50,174 bases of DNA from Cytobacillus oceanisediminis (GCF_007830235.1 NZ_VLKI01000008.1:1-50174), one strand, 5' to 3'. Shown: positions 16,622-25,926, numbered from the stretch's first letter. Program-made: numbers and translations. The notes: a model not told the origin generated them from the sequence alone.

Positions 16622-18289
16622 ATGAAATTTGTTAAAAATGATCAAACGGCCGTTTTTGCATTAGGCGGCCTGGGAGAAATCGGCAAAAATACGTATGGAG
16701 TACAGTTTCAGGATGAAATAATCCTAATAGATGCGGGGATAAAATTCCCTGAAGATGAGCTGCTCGGAATTGATTATGTTATTCCTGACTATACCTATTT
16801 AGTAAAAAACGAAGATAAAATAAAAGGATTATTTATTACACATGGGCATGAAGACCATATTGGGGGAATTCCTTATCTATTAAGAGAAGTGAACATCCCT
16901 GTTTACGGCGGAAAACTTGCTCTTGGCCTTCTTAGAAACAAACTTGAGGAACATGGCTTGCTAAGGCAGACTACCCTGCATGAAATAAAGGAAGATGACA
17001 TTATAAAATTCAGAAAGACTTCTGTTACTTTCTTCCGCACAACTCATAGTATTCCGGACTCATATGGGATTGTTGTTAAAACACCTCCTGGACAAGTTGT
17101 CCACACAGGAGATTTTAAGTTTGATTTCACTCCTGTTGGTGAACCTGCAAACTTAACTAAAATGGCTGAAATCGGAAAGGAAGGCGTCCTTTGCCTGCTT
17201 TCAGATAGTACAAATAGTGAAATCCCTGAATTTACCATGTCTGAGCGCCGTGTAGGCGACAGCATTCACGACATCTTCCGAAAAGTGGAGGGCAGGATTA
17301 TTTTTGCGACATTCGCATCCAATATCCACCGTCTGCAGCAGGTGACAGAAGCGGCCGTAACAAACGGCAGAAAAATTGCTGTCTTTGGAAGAAGTATGGA
17401 AGCAGCGATCAATATCGGCCAGGAACTTGGATATATTCAAGCCCCAAAAGATACTTTTATTGACGCTCACCAAATCAATCGCATGCCTGCCAACCAGGTG
17501 ACAATCCTATGTACAGGCAGCCAGGGTGAACCGATGGCGGCATTGTCAAGAATCGCTAACGGAACCCACCGCCAGATTCAAATTATTCCTGGAGATACCG
17601 TTGTATTTTCTTCTTCACCAATTCCAGGAAACACAATCAGTGTCAGCCGTACAATTGACAGGCTATCCCGTGCAGGCGCAGAGGTTATTTACGGAAAATT
17701 AAGCGATATCCATACCTCAGGACATGGCGGCCAGGAAGAACAAAAGCTTATGCTTCGTTTAATCAAGCCAAAGTTCTTCATGCCGATACATGGTGAATAC
17801 AGAATGCAAAAAATGCATGCTAAATTGGCCGTTGACTGCGGTGTGGATGAAGAAAACTGTTTCATCATGGATAACGGTGAAGTACTGGCACTCAGCGACG
17901 ATGCTGCACAGGTTGCCGGTAAAATCCCTTCAGGTTCTGTTTATATAGATGGAAGCGGAATTGGGGATATTGGAAATATCGTCCTTAGAGACCGCCGAAT
18001 TCTATCTGAAGAAGGTTTGGTTGTCGTAGTAGTAAGCATTAATATGAAAGACTTTAAAATTGCTGCAGGACCTGACTTGATTTCCCGCGGATTTGTCTAC
18101 ATGAGAGAATCAGGAGACTTAATCAATGATGCCCAAGCTCTTATTACAAAGCACTTAAGCAAGGTAATGGAACGCAGAACAACACAATGGTCTGAAATCA
18201 AAAACGAGATCACTGATACACTTGCTCCATTCCTTTATGAAAAAACCAAACGCCGTCCAATGATATTGCCAATCATTATGGAGGTTTAA
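16622..18289 (+). CDS. rnjA: Ribonuclease J1
   Basis: 555 residues, the expected length. A metallo-beta-lactamase/beta-CASP nuclease acting as 5'-3' exonuclease and endonuclease in mRNA decay and rRNA maturation. Catalytic metal ligands lie in [10 protein letters not shown] (His74, His76, Asp78, His79), with His in [10 protein letters not shown], Asp in HTGDFKFD and the beta-CASP motifs CTGSQGEP and [10 protein letters not shown]; the C-terminal His is in PIHGEYRM. No deviation from active-site residues is visible. It forms an operon with rpoY and ends at a strong terminator. Confidence 0.97.
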   Translation: MKFVKNDQTAVFALGGLGEIGKNTYGVQFQDEIILIDAGIKFPEDELLGIDYVIPDYTYLVKNEDKIKGLFITHGHEDHIGGIPYLLREVNIPVYGGKLALGLLRNKLEEHGLLRQTTLHEIKEDDIIKFRKTSVTFFRTTHSIPDSYGIVVKTPPGQVVHTGDFKFDFTPVGEPANLTKMAEIGKEGVLCLLSDSTNSEIPEFTMSERRVGDSIHDIFRKVEGRIIFATFASNIHRLQQVTEAAVTNGRKIAVFGRSMEAAINIGQELGYIQAPKDTFIDAHQINRMPANQVTILCTGSQGEPMAALSRIANGTHRQIQIIPGDTVVFSSSPIPGNTISVSRTIDRLSRAGAEVIYGKLSDIHTSGHGGQEEQKLMLRLIKPKFFMPIHGEYRMQKMHAKLAVDCGVDEENCFIMDNGEVLALSDDAAQVAGKIPSGSVYIDGSGIGDIGNIVLRDRRILSEEGLVVVVVSINMKDFKIAAGPDLISRGFVYMRESGDLINDAQALITKHLSKVMERRTTQWSEIKNEITDTLAPFLYEKTKRRPMILPIIMEV

Positions 18290-18290
18290 G

Positions 18291-18333
18291 AAAAAAAGCT
18301 GTATCGCTCATTTGAGAGATACAGCCTTTTTAT
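18291..18333. terminator. Terminator of rpoY-rnjA, also usable from ktrC
   Basis: gctgtatc (18298-18305) pairs with gatacagc (18318-18325). A-run upstream and T-run downstream make it bidirectional between convergent rnjA and ktrC. Confidence 0.85.
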
Positions 18334-18355
18334 ATTTGGATTCTTCATCTTTGGC

Positions 18356-19015
18356 TTAAGACATTACTTTCTTTTCAAAGCGGTTGATATCGACATCCGC
18401 TCCTATAACAATCAGGATATCATCATATTGGATTTTTTCATTTGCCTGAGGAGATACAATGATTTCATTTTTTCTTTTAATTGCTACAATATTAATTCCA
18501 TATTTGGCACGAATATCGAGATCAATAATGCTATGTCCTGCAAGCTTTTCATTCGCAACAATTTCAACGATGCTATGCTCATCGGAAAGCTCAAGATAAT
18601 CAAGAACGTTATTTGAGACGATACTATGGGCGATCCTTTTGCCCATATCTCTTTCAGGATGGACAACATGGTCCGCTCCTATTTTCCTTAATACTTTTTC
18701 ATGATAATCATTTTGGGCTTTAACGGTTATCTTATTGACTCCGAGTTCTTTTAAAATTAAAGTCGTCAGGATGGAGGCCTGGATATTGTCTCCAATAGCA
18801 ACAATAACATGGTCAAAATTCCTAATCCCCAGGCTTTTAATCACCGATTCATCAGTGGTGTCGCCAACGACTGCATGTGAAGCGATTCTGGCAAATTCGT
18901 TTACACGATCTTCATTTAAGTCAATCGCCATTACTTCCATACCCTCTTCAGCAAGCGCACGGCAAATACTGCCCCCAAACCGGCCAAGGCCGATAACAGC
19001 AAATTCCTTTTTCAC
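18356..19015 (-). CDS. ktrC: KtrC-type regulatory subunit of a potassium channel
   Basis: 219 residues. The RCK_N domain has the nucleotide-binding GLGRFGGS (9-16) and the acidic end of strand two (AIDLNEDR); the RCK_C domain (about 135-219) includes the region that binds c-di-AMP in KtrA/KtrC. The protein forms a cytoplasmic ring gating a KtrD- or KtrB-type membrane subunit, which is not in this window. AGGAGGAATAA precedes the ATG. I looked for a c-di-AMP riboswitch in the 400 bp upstream and could not identify one. Confidence 0.93.
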   Translation of the reverse strand: MKKEFAVIGLGRFGGSICRALAEEGMEVMAIDLNEDRVNEFARIASHAVVGDTTDESVIKSLGIRNFDHVIVAIGDNIQASILTTLILKELGVNKITVKAQNDYHEKVLRKIGADHVVHPERDMGKRIAHSIVSNNVLDYLELSDEHSIVEIVANEKLAGHSIIDLDIRAKYGINIVAIKRKNEIIVSPQANEKIQYDDILIVIGADVDINRFEKKVMS

Positions 19016-19423
19016 ATTTATTCCTCCAACTTATAAACAGAGTAATTTTGAGAATTAATTCAAAATATTCATTATAAAATTCATCCACAAGTATTAACTA
19101 TGCTGCTATTTTAGCACAATTCGTAAGTAAAGAATAACTCATACTCATTACAAAGACCACTCTCAAATTCCTGTTTAATTCTATTTGTCCATAGATTTCT
19201 GGCTCTTTTGGCTTGTATGCTCTTGGAACAGTATCATTCTATTATGCAAATATTTTATGGAAAGGAAGTTACAGTCGTTTGGGCAAGTAGGGAAATATAT
19301 ACAAAACGTATTAAGTTTACCATTTTACAAAAGAAAATTTATGAATTTATACTATTGAAAATGAGGAAATAATTTAAAGAAGAGAAGGTTAACAATAAAA
19401 AGAAGCAATGAAAGAAACTAAAT
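19016..19423. other. 408-bp intergenic region without recognisable genes
   Basis: Lies between ktrC (divergent) and the terminator of the ABC exporter pair. It is AT-rich. No frame with a ribosome binding site, no repeat of the families found elsewhere, and no known riboswitch was recognised. A short tgcta/tagca dyad sits near 19100-19115. Confidence 0.4.
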
Positions 19424-19450
19424 AAAAAAAACCTCCCAAAAGAAGGTTTT
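19424..19450 (-). terminator. Terminator of the ABC exporter operon
   Basis: On the minus strand aaacct pairs with aggttt followed by eight T; the hairpin begins inside the stop codon of the preceding gene. Confidence 0.75.
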
Positions 19451-21266
19451 AGATTGCTTCCAGCATATTAAATTGGGCTTTTACTAAATGATAATATTCA
19501 CCTTTCATATCCATTAGCTGATCATGATTTCCTTGTTCAAGAATATTTCCATGATCCAAAACAAAAATTTGGTCAGATTCGCGAATGGTTGAAAGTCTGT
19601 GTGCAATAATTATGGCCGTTCTGCCTTTTAAGAGTGTCTTTAATGCCACCTGGATTTTCATTTCAGTCTCAGTGTCTATGCTTGCAGTTGCCTCATCGAG
19701 GATGAGAATGCGCGGGTCTGCTAGCAAGGCGCGGGCAAAGGATAGAAGCTGTCTCTCCCCTACAGAAAGGATATTTCCTCGTTCCTCTACTTCGGTCTTA
19801 TACCCATTTGGCAGTTTTTCTATAAACCCATTTGCGCCTACAGCTTTGGCAGCTTCTATTACTTCGTCATCCGTAGCATCAGGTCTTCCAAAACGGATGT
19901 TATCAAAGATCGTTCCTGAAAAAATAAACGTATCCTGCAGAACTACACTAATTTGATGTCGCAAGCTGGATAGCGATACATCCCGCAAATTATGGCCGTC
20001 GATCTTCACAGCCCCGCCAGTTGGGTCATAGAAACGGCTGATTAAATTGGCAATCGTTGTTTTTCCGGAGCCTGTATGCCCAACAAGTGCTACAGTCTGC
20101 CCGGCTTTCATTTCAAGGCAAACTCCGTTTAAAGCAGTTCTTTTCTCATTATAGGAAAATACGACATCCTCAAACTCAATATGACCCTTTATTTCATGAA
20201 GATCAATTGCGTTCGTTTTTTCTGAAACAATTGGTTTTTCATCAAGAAATTCGAAAATCCTTTCTGAAGAAGCCATCCCCATGAGAAGCTGATTATATAC
20301 CATCCCAAGCCGGGAAATCGGCTCCCAGAACATGCCCAGGTAGAATGCAAAAGAAACAAAAACACCGATGGTAATAGCGTCAGTCTGGATTAAATGCGAA
20401 CCATACCAAATTAAAACACCAGTGCCTAATGCATTGGTCAATTCAACAAGCGGCCTGAACATAGCGTTTTTCTGTGAGGCTGTCCGCCAGCTTTCAAAAT
20501 TCTCTGTATTCACACCATCAAAAAACGCCATATTTTCTTTTTCCTGTGTAAATGATTGAGTAATTCTGATTCCCTGAATGCTTTCATTTAAATGGGAATT
20601 CAGCTTGGATTGTTTTAACCGAACCGTTTGCCAGGATCTTCTGATATTTCGCCGTAAAGAGGTAGAAATAAAAAACATGATCGGCAATATGACCATAATG
20701 GCCAGTGTCAGTTCCGGACTTAAAGTAAATAAGATAATAAAGATACCAGCAAGCATGATTAGGTCCATTAGCAGGTTGATTACACCATTAGTGAATAGCT
20801 CCTGCAAAGAGTTAATGTCATTCATTATCCTTACCAATATGGACCCTGCCGAACGCTGGTCAAAGAAACGGTGTGAAAGCGTCTGGACATGCGTAAAGAG
20901 GTGCTTTCGAATGTCATAGATAACACTTTGGCCAAGCATATTCATCCATTTGATCCGGAAATAGTTCGCTAAATATGATATTGTGTAAAGTCCAGCTATC
21001 CACGCAACTAGAAATGCCAGAAGCTGGCCATCCTTTTCAATTAAGGCCTTATCGAGCGTATAAACACCTATTAAAATAGGAATTACCAGCCTTACACCAG
21101 TATTGATCAATACCATAATGATAGAAAGGGGCAGCAAGTCCTTTCGGTATGGTTTCATATAGCTAAAAAGTCGCAGCATTTGCTTCCAGTTGAACGGTTT
21201 CTCAATTACTTCTTCTGTTGAATATTGAAATCTGTTTAATACTTTTTCATTTTTCTCTTTTTTCAA
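19449..21266 (-). CDS. ABC exporter half-transporter, catalytically complete subunit (YfiC/YheH-like)
   Basis: 605 residues: six-helix exporter domain (about 30-330) and an ATPase domain. Walker A is GHTGSGKTT (about 400), Walker B ILILDEATAS carries the catalytic Glu, and the H-loop is IIIAHRLS. The signature motif is altered to LSVGE instead of LSGGQ. Together with the upstream half-transporter it forms one operon with an 11-bp gap, the arrangement of heterodimeric multidrug exporters. The TTG start has AGGAGGT 7 nt upstream; the N-terminus has a 25-residue cytoplasmic extension. Substrate is unknown; drugs or lipids are typical. Confidence 0.9.
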   Translation of the reverse strand: MKKEKNEKVLNRFQYSTEEVIEKPFNWKQMLRLFSYMKPYRKDLLPLSIIMVLINTGVRLVIPILIGVYTLDKALIEKDGQLLAFLVAWIAGLYTISYLANYFRIKWMNMLGQSVIYDIRKHLFTHVQTLSHRFFDQRSAGSILVRIMNDINSLQELFTNGVINLLMDLIMLAGIFIILFTLSPELTLAIMVILPIMFFISTSLRRNIRRSWQTVRLKQSKLNSHLNESIQGIRITQSFTQEKENMAFFDGVNTENFESWRTASQKNAMFRPLVELTNALGTGVLIWYGSHLIQTDAITIGVFVSFAFYLGMFWEPISRLGMVYNQLLMGMASSERIFEFLDEKPIVSEKTNAIDLHEIKGHIEFEDVVFSYNEKRTALNGVCLEMKAGQTVALVGHTGSGKTTIANLISRFYDPTGGAVKIDGHNLRDVSLSSLRHQISVVLQDTFIFSGTIFDNIRFGRPDATDDEVIEAAKAVGANGFIEKLPNGYKTEVEERGNILSVGERQLLSFARALLADPRILILDEATASIDTETEMKIQVALKTLLKGRTAIIIAHRLSTIRESDQIFVLDHGNILEQGNHDQLMDMKGEYYHLVKAQFNMLEAI

Positions 21267-21277
21267 ATGGACACCTC

Positions 21278-23032
21278 CTAGCCTGCGTGTGATTGGAGAA
21301 CCTTTTCACGGTCCTGATATTGAATATCGTAAATTCTCTGATAAGGGCCGTTATTCTTAAGCAGCATTTCATGCGGACCTCTTTCTGCTACTGCCCCATT
21401 TTCCAAAACCATAATTTCATCAGCATGTTTAAGAGAAGAAATTCTGTGGGCAATAATAAAGGTTGTTCGGTTTGCCATAACTTCTTTCAACGCCTTCTGT
21501 ATCCTGAATTCAGTTTCCATATCTACTGCACTTGTAGCATCATCCAGAATTAAAATGCTTGGGTCAGCGCAAATGGCCCGCGCAATAGCAATTCTCTGTT
21601 TCTGGCCTCCTGAAAGGCCCATTCCCCTTTCCCCAAGAACAGTATCGTACTTTTCTGGAAGCTCCATGATAAAATCATGAGCCTGTGCACGTTTGGCTGC
21701 CTCAATAATCTCATCCATCGATGCATCAGGTTTCCCGAAAGCTATATTCGCTTTTATAGAGGAAGAAAATAAAAATGATTCCTGGAGTACAAAGCCAATA
21801 TTTCTTCTAAGAGACTTAAGAGAGTAATCCTTTACATTAACACCGTCAATAAGCACTTCACCTTCAACAGGCTCGTAAAATCTTGTCATAAGCTGGGTAA
21901 GACTCGTTTTCCCTGACCCCGTTGAACCGATTAAACCAATGATCTTCCCTGGCTGTGCATGGAATGTTATTTTGCTTAACGCACCTTTATCTTCCTCTGT
22001 GTATTTCAGGGTAACATCGCGAAATTCAACCTCCCCTTGCAGGCGTTCAACCGCGACAGAAGATTCTTTGCTTTCAATTTCATTATCAGCTTCCAATATT
22101 TCTAGCAGCCGTTCCCCTGATGCCTTTGATTGTGAAAAAAGGTTCACAATAAAACCAAGGTTCATAATTGGCCACATGATGTACCAAACAAGGCTATAAA
22201 AGGCGACAAGCTCCCCTGGCTTTAAACTGCCATTCATTACTAGATAACCGCCGTAAGCCAGCAACAAAACGACGCTTAAATTACCCAAAAACTCCATTAA
22301 CGGAAAGTACTTAGCCCAAATATCCGAAGTAAACAGATATTTGTCTTTATAGTCGCGATTGGAATTATTAAATTTATTGATCTCGTAATCTTCTCTTGAT
22401 AGTGATTTCACTGTATTGATGCCGCTAATGTTTTCCTGGACTTTGGTGTTCAGGCGTCCGAACGATTTGCGTATACTCCGGAACGCCGGGTGAACAGCCT
22501 TATCAAACTTGAATGTGACGACTGCCAGAAAGGGCAGCGTTATGAGAGTTACTATAGTCAATGAAATAGAATAGTAGAACATGACTGATATGCTGATTAA
22601 GATTAATAAAAAGAAACGGATTAGTTCTGAAAAACCGAATGAAAGAAAAAATCGAAAACCTTCTACATCTGCAGTTAAACGTGACATTAAATCTCCTGTT
22701 TTTGCGTTATCATAATATCTAAACGGTAAAAACTGCAGCTTTTCATAAAGTGCATTCCTAAGCTTGTAAACAGATGTAATACCAAATAAATCACCTGTAT
22801 ATTGATGGATATACGTTGCAGCACCTTTTACAGCCATGATGGCAATAAACCCTAAAGCCAAATAAGGAATCCATTCATATTTCCCTCCCATTACAACCTC
22901 GTCAATTGTAACTTGCAGAATCATGGGATAAACAGCTGTGATAGCTGTTACTATAAACAGAAATAGAATTGACCACATAAAATAATTTTTAAAGGGCCAA
23001 TAATATTGCTTTAATTTTTTAAATGTTTCCAT
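21278..23032 (-). CDS. ABC exporter half-transporter with non-canonical Walker B (YfiB/YheI-like)
   Basis: 584 residues: six membrane helices followed by an ATPase domain with Walker A GSTGSGKTS (about 370), perfect signature LSGGQKQR and H-loop IIAHRIS. Walker B reads ILILDDATS, so Asp replaces the catalytic Glu. In heterodimeric exporters this pattern makes one ATP site degenerate. The partner has the opposite pattern (good Glu, weak signature), so combined they give one canonical and one degenerate site. The start METFKKL at 23032 has better spacing to GGGAGGA than an ATG two codons upstream. Confidence 0.9.
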   Translation of the reverse strand: METFKKLKQYYWPFKNYFMWSILFLFIVTAITAVYPMILQVTIDEVVMGGKYEWIPYLALGFIAIMAVKGAATYIHQYTGDLFGITSVYKLRNALYEKLQFLPFRYYDNAKTGDLMSRLTADVEGFRFFLSFGFSELIRFFLLILISISVMFYYSISLTIVTLITLPFLAVVTFKFDKAVHPAFRSIRKSFGRLNTKVQENISGINTVKSLSREDYEINKFNNSNRDYKDKYLFTSDIWAKYFPLMEFLGNLSVVLLLAYGGYLVMNGSLKPGELVAFYSLVWYIMWPIMNLGFIVNLFSQSKASGERLLEILEADNEIESKESSVAVERLQGEVEFRDVTLKYTEEDKGALSKITFHAQPGKIIGLIGSTGSGKTSLTQLMTRFYEPVEGEVLIDGVNVKDYSLKSLRRNIGFVLQESFLFSSSIKANIAFGKPDASMDEIIEAAKRAQAHDFIMELPEKYDTVLGERGMGLSGGQKQRIAIARAICADPSILILDDATSAVDMETEFRIQKALKEVMANRTTFIIAHRISSLKHADEIMVLENGAVAERGPHEMLLKNNGPYQRIYDIQYQDREKVLQSHAG

Positions 23033-23246
23033 CTGCATTCCTCCCTCAAGTCCTGGAAAATTTAGAAAAATCAGAACGTATTATTAAATATATCGGGTTT
23101 CGAAGTATTTATCTACCCTTTTTTGTGTGAATTTTCCACTTTTTTTAAAGCATCCTGTAGTTAAGTTTATCCCAAACCCATCCGTATATTAAAATTGCTT
23201 CAAAAATCGGTAGAAAGGCTTAATTTCCCCTTAATGTGTTTCGGGC

Positions 23247-23274
23247 AAAAAAAAGACCAGGCATTTGCCTGATC
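23247..23274 (-). terminator. Terminator of ykuV
   Basis: Minus strand: caggc pairs with gcctg around aaat, extended by a G-U pair, followed by eight T, just after the ykuV stop. Confidence 0.8.
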
Positions 23275-23282
23275 ACTTGGGT

Positions 23283-23741
23283 TTACTGTTCGTTTTTCTT
23301 CATTTCATCCAAAACACGATTTACACGCTTTTCGAGCATTTTCATGCCGCTTCCACCAGCCTGGAAGTGACGAAGATTGCCGTCCTTATCAAAAACATAA
23401 TAAGCCGGAACATATTGATTTTCAAAAGCTTCAGTCAGCTTATGCTCGCTGTCCACAAAAATAGGCTGTGAAATATCATGCTCTGAAGCTGTTTTCTTAA
23501 TAACATCAAGATCTAAGTCATTCTCGGAGCGAGGCATGTGCACAGCCACTACATTCAATTGGTCTTTATATTGATCACGGAACTCATTTACTTGCGGCAT
23601 CGCCTCTTTGCACAAATGGCAGCTCACTGACCAGAAATGGATAAGTGTTGGCTTTTCACCAATTACCTGTTCCTTTGTCACTTCTCCATTAAGCCATTCT
23701 GTTGCGCCAGACAGCTCCGGCATTGGTTCACGAAGTTTCAT
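23283..23741 (-). CDS. ykuV: YkuV-type thioredoxin-like thiol-disulfide oxidoreductase
   Basis: 152 residues, cytoplasmic, with no signal peptide. A TlpA/ResA-like thioredoxin fold: WSVSCHLC gives the redox pair Cys41-Cys44, and YVPAYYVFDKDG carries the conserved cis-Pro. It is predicted to reduce protein disulfides. AGGAGGTATTTCG precedes the ATG. It sits next to the peroxiredoxin gene ykuU, as in B. subtilis, but each has its own terminator. A close paralogue at 44198 is about three quarters identical by eye. Confidence 0.9.
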   Translation of the reverse strand: MKLREPMPELSGATEWLNGEVTKEQVIGEKPTLIHFWSVSCHLCKEAMPQVNEFRDQYKDQLNVVAVHMPRSENDLDLDVIKKTASEHDISQPIFVDSEHKLTEAFENQYVPAYYVFDKDGNLRHFQAGGSGMKMLEKRVNRVLDEMKKNEQ

Positions 23742-23795
23742 CGAAATACCTCCTTATTGATGATTACGTTTTAAAATTAAAGCTTTTAGTGCAAG

Positions 23796-23820
23796 AAAAG
23801 ACCTAACAATCGTTAGGCCT
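23796..23820 (-). terminator. Terminator between ykuU and ykuV
   Basis: Minus strand: cctaac pairs with gttagg around gatt, then tcttttc. It would reduce read-through from ykuU to ykuV. Confidence 0.75.
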
Positions 23821-23847
23821 TTCCTATTTAAGTTATAGAATTCTATA

Positions 23848-24390
23848 TTATAGAGTTTTTTGGCCTGGCTTCCAGTTAGCTGGGCAAAGTCCGCCAGTTT
23901 GAAGAGCCTGAAGCACACGCAAAGTTTCATCTACGTCACGGCCAATGTTGTTGTGGTTAACAACAGAGTACATTAATTCGCCTTCAGGGTTGATGATGTA
24001 TAGTCCGCGAAGAGCTACACCTTCTTCTTCAATTAAAACACCATAGTCGCGGGATACAACATGGTTTGTATCTGCTGCTAATGGATATTTTAAATCGCCA
24101 AGACCATTGTCTTTACGGTCTGTGTTGATCCATGCCAAGTGAGTGTGGATTGTATCAGTGGATACACCAATTACTTCTGCATCAAGATCTTCGAACTCAT
24201 CATAACGATCAGACATAGCAGTGATTTCTGTAGGACATACGAAAGTGAAGTCCATTGGGTAGAAGAAAAGTACTGTCCACTTATCGTTTTTCATGTTTTC
24301 TTCAAGACTTACTTTACCAAATTCCTTGTTAGCCATTACAGCGTCCATTTCGAAACGCGGTGCTTGTTTACCTACCATACGTTCTGGCAT
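23848..24390 (-). CDS. ykuU: Typical 2-Cys peroxiredoxin
   Basis: 180 residues. It reduces hydrogen peroxide and organic peroxides. The peroxidatic Cys52 is in FYPMDFTFVCPTE and the resolving Cys169 in GGLCPANW. The start MPERMVGKQAP at 24390 is supported by GGAGGGA 6 nt upstream; a longer in-frame extension to 24444 runs through a leader palindrome and is rejected. The C-terminal tail lacks the eukaryotic YF motif, so it should be resistant to overoxidation. A consensus promoter lies at 24469-24497. Confidence 0.95.
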   Translation of the reverse strand: MPERMVGKQAPRFEMDAVMANKEFGKVSLEENMKNDKWTVLFFYPMDFTFVCPTEITAMSDRYDEFEDLDAEVIGVSTDTIHTHLAWINTDRKDNGLGDLKYPLAADTNHVVSRDYGVLIEEEGVALRGLYIINPEGELMYSVVNHNNIGRDVDETLRVLQALQTGGLCPANWKPGQKTL

Positions 24391-24416
24391 GTATAATCCC
24401 TCCATTATGTTTATTA

Positions 24417-24445
24417 AATGAGAATTTCTTATGTATATTCTCATT
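24417..24445 (-). promoter_or_regulatory. Palindrome in the ykuU leader
   Basis: aatgagaat (24417-24425) and attctcatt (24437-24445) pair perfectly across 11 nt, about 27-55 nt before the start codon and downstream of the promoter. It could be an operator or mRNA hairpin. Spacing does not match the 7-1-7 Fur/PerR box. Confidence 0.4.
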
Positions 24446-24468
24446 TGTACCTTTCATTCACAACTATT

Positions 24469-24497
24469 ATTATAGCGACTTTAACTTTTTGAGTCAA
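24469..24497 (-). promoter_or_regulatory. Sigma-A promoter of ykuU
   Basis: Minus strand: -35 TTGACT (24492-24497), 17-nt spacer, -10 TATAAT (24469-24474). Near-consensus, fitting an abundant peroxiredoxin. Confidence 0.75.
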
Positions 24498-24499
24498 TA

Positions 24500-24541
24500 T
24501 TAAATTGTAATTAATTTAATTAAACACAAATTACAATTTAA
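24500..24541. promoter_or_regulatory. Perfect 13-bp inverted repeat upstream of the ykuU promoter
   Basis: ttaaattgtaatt (24500-24512) and aattacaatttaa (24529-24541) are exact inverses with a 16-nt spacer. It lies immediately upstream of the -35 in the divergent ykuU-ykuT region. Regulatory role is inference. Confidence 0.4.
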
Positions 24542-24763
24542 GTAAATAAAAGCCCATTACATGTTTTGCCCTTTTTAATTAAAAATTAAACAATCATTCG
24601 GCTTGTCCAATTGGTATATTTTCCATTTAAGTTTACCAAAACTGCCAGGAATAATAAAATGAAATGCTTTTTTATGACCGTGTTAGAATCCAAAGTCCTG
24701 TTGCATATGAAGCAGCATTGCGTTAAAATGATGACTTTAATCAGACTAAAAGGGAGTGTAGGA

Positions 24764-25624
24764 ATGGAGAAATTAAATTTCTCGCAAATAAATTGGGAAG
24801 CCATCCTGATTGAAGCGGGAATTATTTTATTGAAGCTTGCAGCCATCTATATTGCATTTCTAATCGTAAAAGCTGCAGGGAACAAAATCATACATAAAAG
24901 TTTTGAAGGAATTAAAAACAAAGAAAAGGTTTCACCGGGCAGATCCAAAACTCTGGAAAGTCTGGCCAAAAACATTTTCTCTTATGTACTTATTTTTATT
25001 TTTATTGTAACTGTCCTTCAGATATTTGGAATTGAAGCAACTGCAATTCTTGCCGGCGCAGGAGTTGTTGGGCTGGCTATCGGCTTTGGGGCTCAAGGGC
25101 TGGTAAGCGATGTGGTTACAGGCTTTTTTATACTCCTTGAGAGGCAGGTTGATGTCGGAGATTATATTACCACTGGAAGCTACTCGGGGATTGTTGAACA
25201 AATTGGGTTAAAAACAACACAAATCCGCGGCTTTGACGGTACATTGCACTTCATTCCAAACCGTGAAATTACAAGTCTGAGCAATCACTCGCGCGGTAAT
25301 ATGCGGGCACTCGTTGATATAGGAATATCCTATGATGACAATATTGACGAAGCAATCGCCGTCCTTCAGGGGGTATGTGACAAAATTGCTGCAGAAAACC
25401 AGGCAATTGTAGAAGGCCCGAATGTAATTGGCGTACAAACACTAGGTACTTCCGATGTCGTATTAAGGGTCATTGCCAAAACGGAAAACATGGAGCAATG
25501 GGCTGTTGAGCGGGAGCTAAGAAAAGCGCTTAAAGAAGCCTTGGATGCACATGGAATTGAGATACCATTCCCTCATCAAGTTCTTATACAGAAGCACGCA
25601 GGTACGGAACGTGAAAACGGGTAA
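24764..25624 (+). CDS. ykuT: MscS-family mechanosensitive channel
   Basis: 286 residues: helices at about 15-40, 65-90 and 93-115, with the pore-lining Ala/Gly-rich helix [21 protein letters not shown], then the MscS beta domain ([21 protein letters not shown]) and an alpha/beta cytoplasmic domain ending [10 protein letters not shown]. These channels open under membrane tension and release solutes on osmotic downshift. The start MEKLNFSQ at 24764 is chosen by the GGGAGTG ribosome binding site; the longer open frame upstream is not MscS-like. It corresponds to B. subtilis YkuT, divergent from ykuU. Confidence 0.92.
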   Translation: MEKLNFSQINWEAILIEAGIILLKLAAIYIAFLIVKAAGNKIIHKSFEGIKNKEKVSPGRSKTLESLAKNIFSYVLIFIFIVTVLQIFGIEATAILAGAGVVGLAIGFGAQGLVSDVVTGFFILLERQVDVGDYITTGSYSGIVEQIGLKTTQIRGFDGTLHFIPNREITSLSNHSRGNMRALVDIGISYDDNIDEAIAVLQGVCDKIAAENQAIVEGPNVIGVQTLGTSDVVLRVIAKTENMEQWAVERELRKALKEALDAHGIEIPFPHQVLIQKHAGTERENG

Positions 25625-25640
25625 CTTTTAGAAAAATAAT

Positions 25641-25690
25641 GCTGATTCCGCGGAGTCTTTTGAAAAAGGATCCGTAGAATCAGCTTTTTT
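25641..25690 (+). terminator. Terminator of ykuT
   Basis: gctgattc (25641-25648) pairs with gaatcagc (25677-25684), followed by tttttt; an inner stem ccgcgga/tccgtag is imperfect. Confidence 0.8.
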
Positions 25691-25695
25691 ATATT

Positions 25696-25738
25696 GGCTA
25701 TGTTAAAGCTCATTGTTGGTTTTAGCACCCTATTGATT
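25696..25738 (-). mobile_element. MITE-like element, end fragment
   Basis: ggctatgttaaagctcattg followed by ttggttttagcaccctattgatt corresponds to the reverse complement of the right end of copy 3 (aagctttaacagagcc, gggtgctaaa). Only about 43 bp is present. It starts 6 bp after the ykuT terminator. Confidence 0.65.
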
Positions 25739-25744
25739 CAGCAA

Positions 25745-25870
25745 AGTTTAATCGTGAGTTTAATGCTTTTATTCGCTAATTTTGACTTTTCTTTGCTAAA
25801 ATGTCGGATTTGTTAGCTAACTTTTCAGGTTTATTCGCTAGGTTCTCCTTTTTATTCGCTAAGTTCACAA
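25745..25870. repeat. Degenerate tandem array with a 21-bp period (TTATTCGCTAA-type)
   Basis: The core GCTA of the motif tttattcgctaa recurs at 25775, 25795, 25816, 25837 and 25858, with a weaker unit (aatcgtga) in phase at 25754: spacings 21, 20, 21, 21, 21. Only about 8-11 bases per unit are conserved and spacer sequence differs. There is no coding frame with start signals. A second array with the same period but a GCGTC core ends the window. Confidence 0.65.
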
Positions 25871-25890
25871 TTTGATACTTTTCCCCTGCC

Positions 25891-25918
25891 AAAAAAAGGA
25901 TGCCTGCAGCAGGCATCC
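25891..25918 (-). terminator. Terminator of ykuR
   Basis: Minus strand: ggatgcctgc pairs with gcaggcatcc with a 1-nt centre (loop formed by opening the inner pairs), followed by seven T, 8 bp after the ykuR stop. Confidence 0.8.
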
Positions 25919-25926
25919 CTTATCAA

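Noticed and set aside
19016..19423. Search for a c-di-AMP (ydaO-type) riboswitch upstream of ktrC
   Set aside because: No conserved ydaO-type core elements or GC-rich pairing regions were recognised in the leader.
24391..24444. N-terminal extension of YkuU to 24444
   Set aside because: Eighteen extra residues lie in the leader palindrome and are absent from the peroxiredoxin family; the GGAGGGA site supports 24390.
24611..24763. 51-residue N-terminal extension of YkuT
   Set aside because: Not MscS-like, no ribosome binding site, while GGGAGTG precedes 24764.
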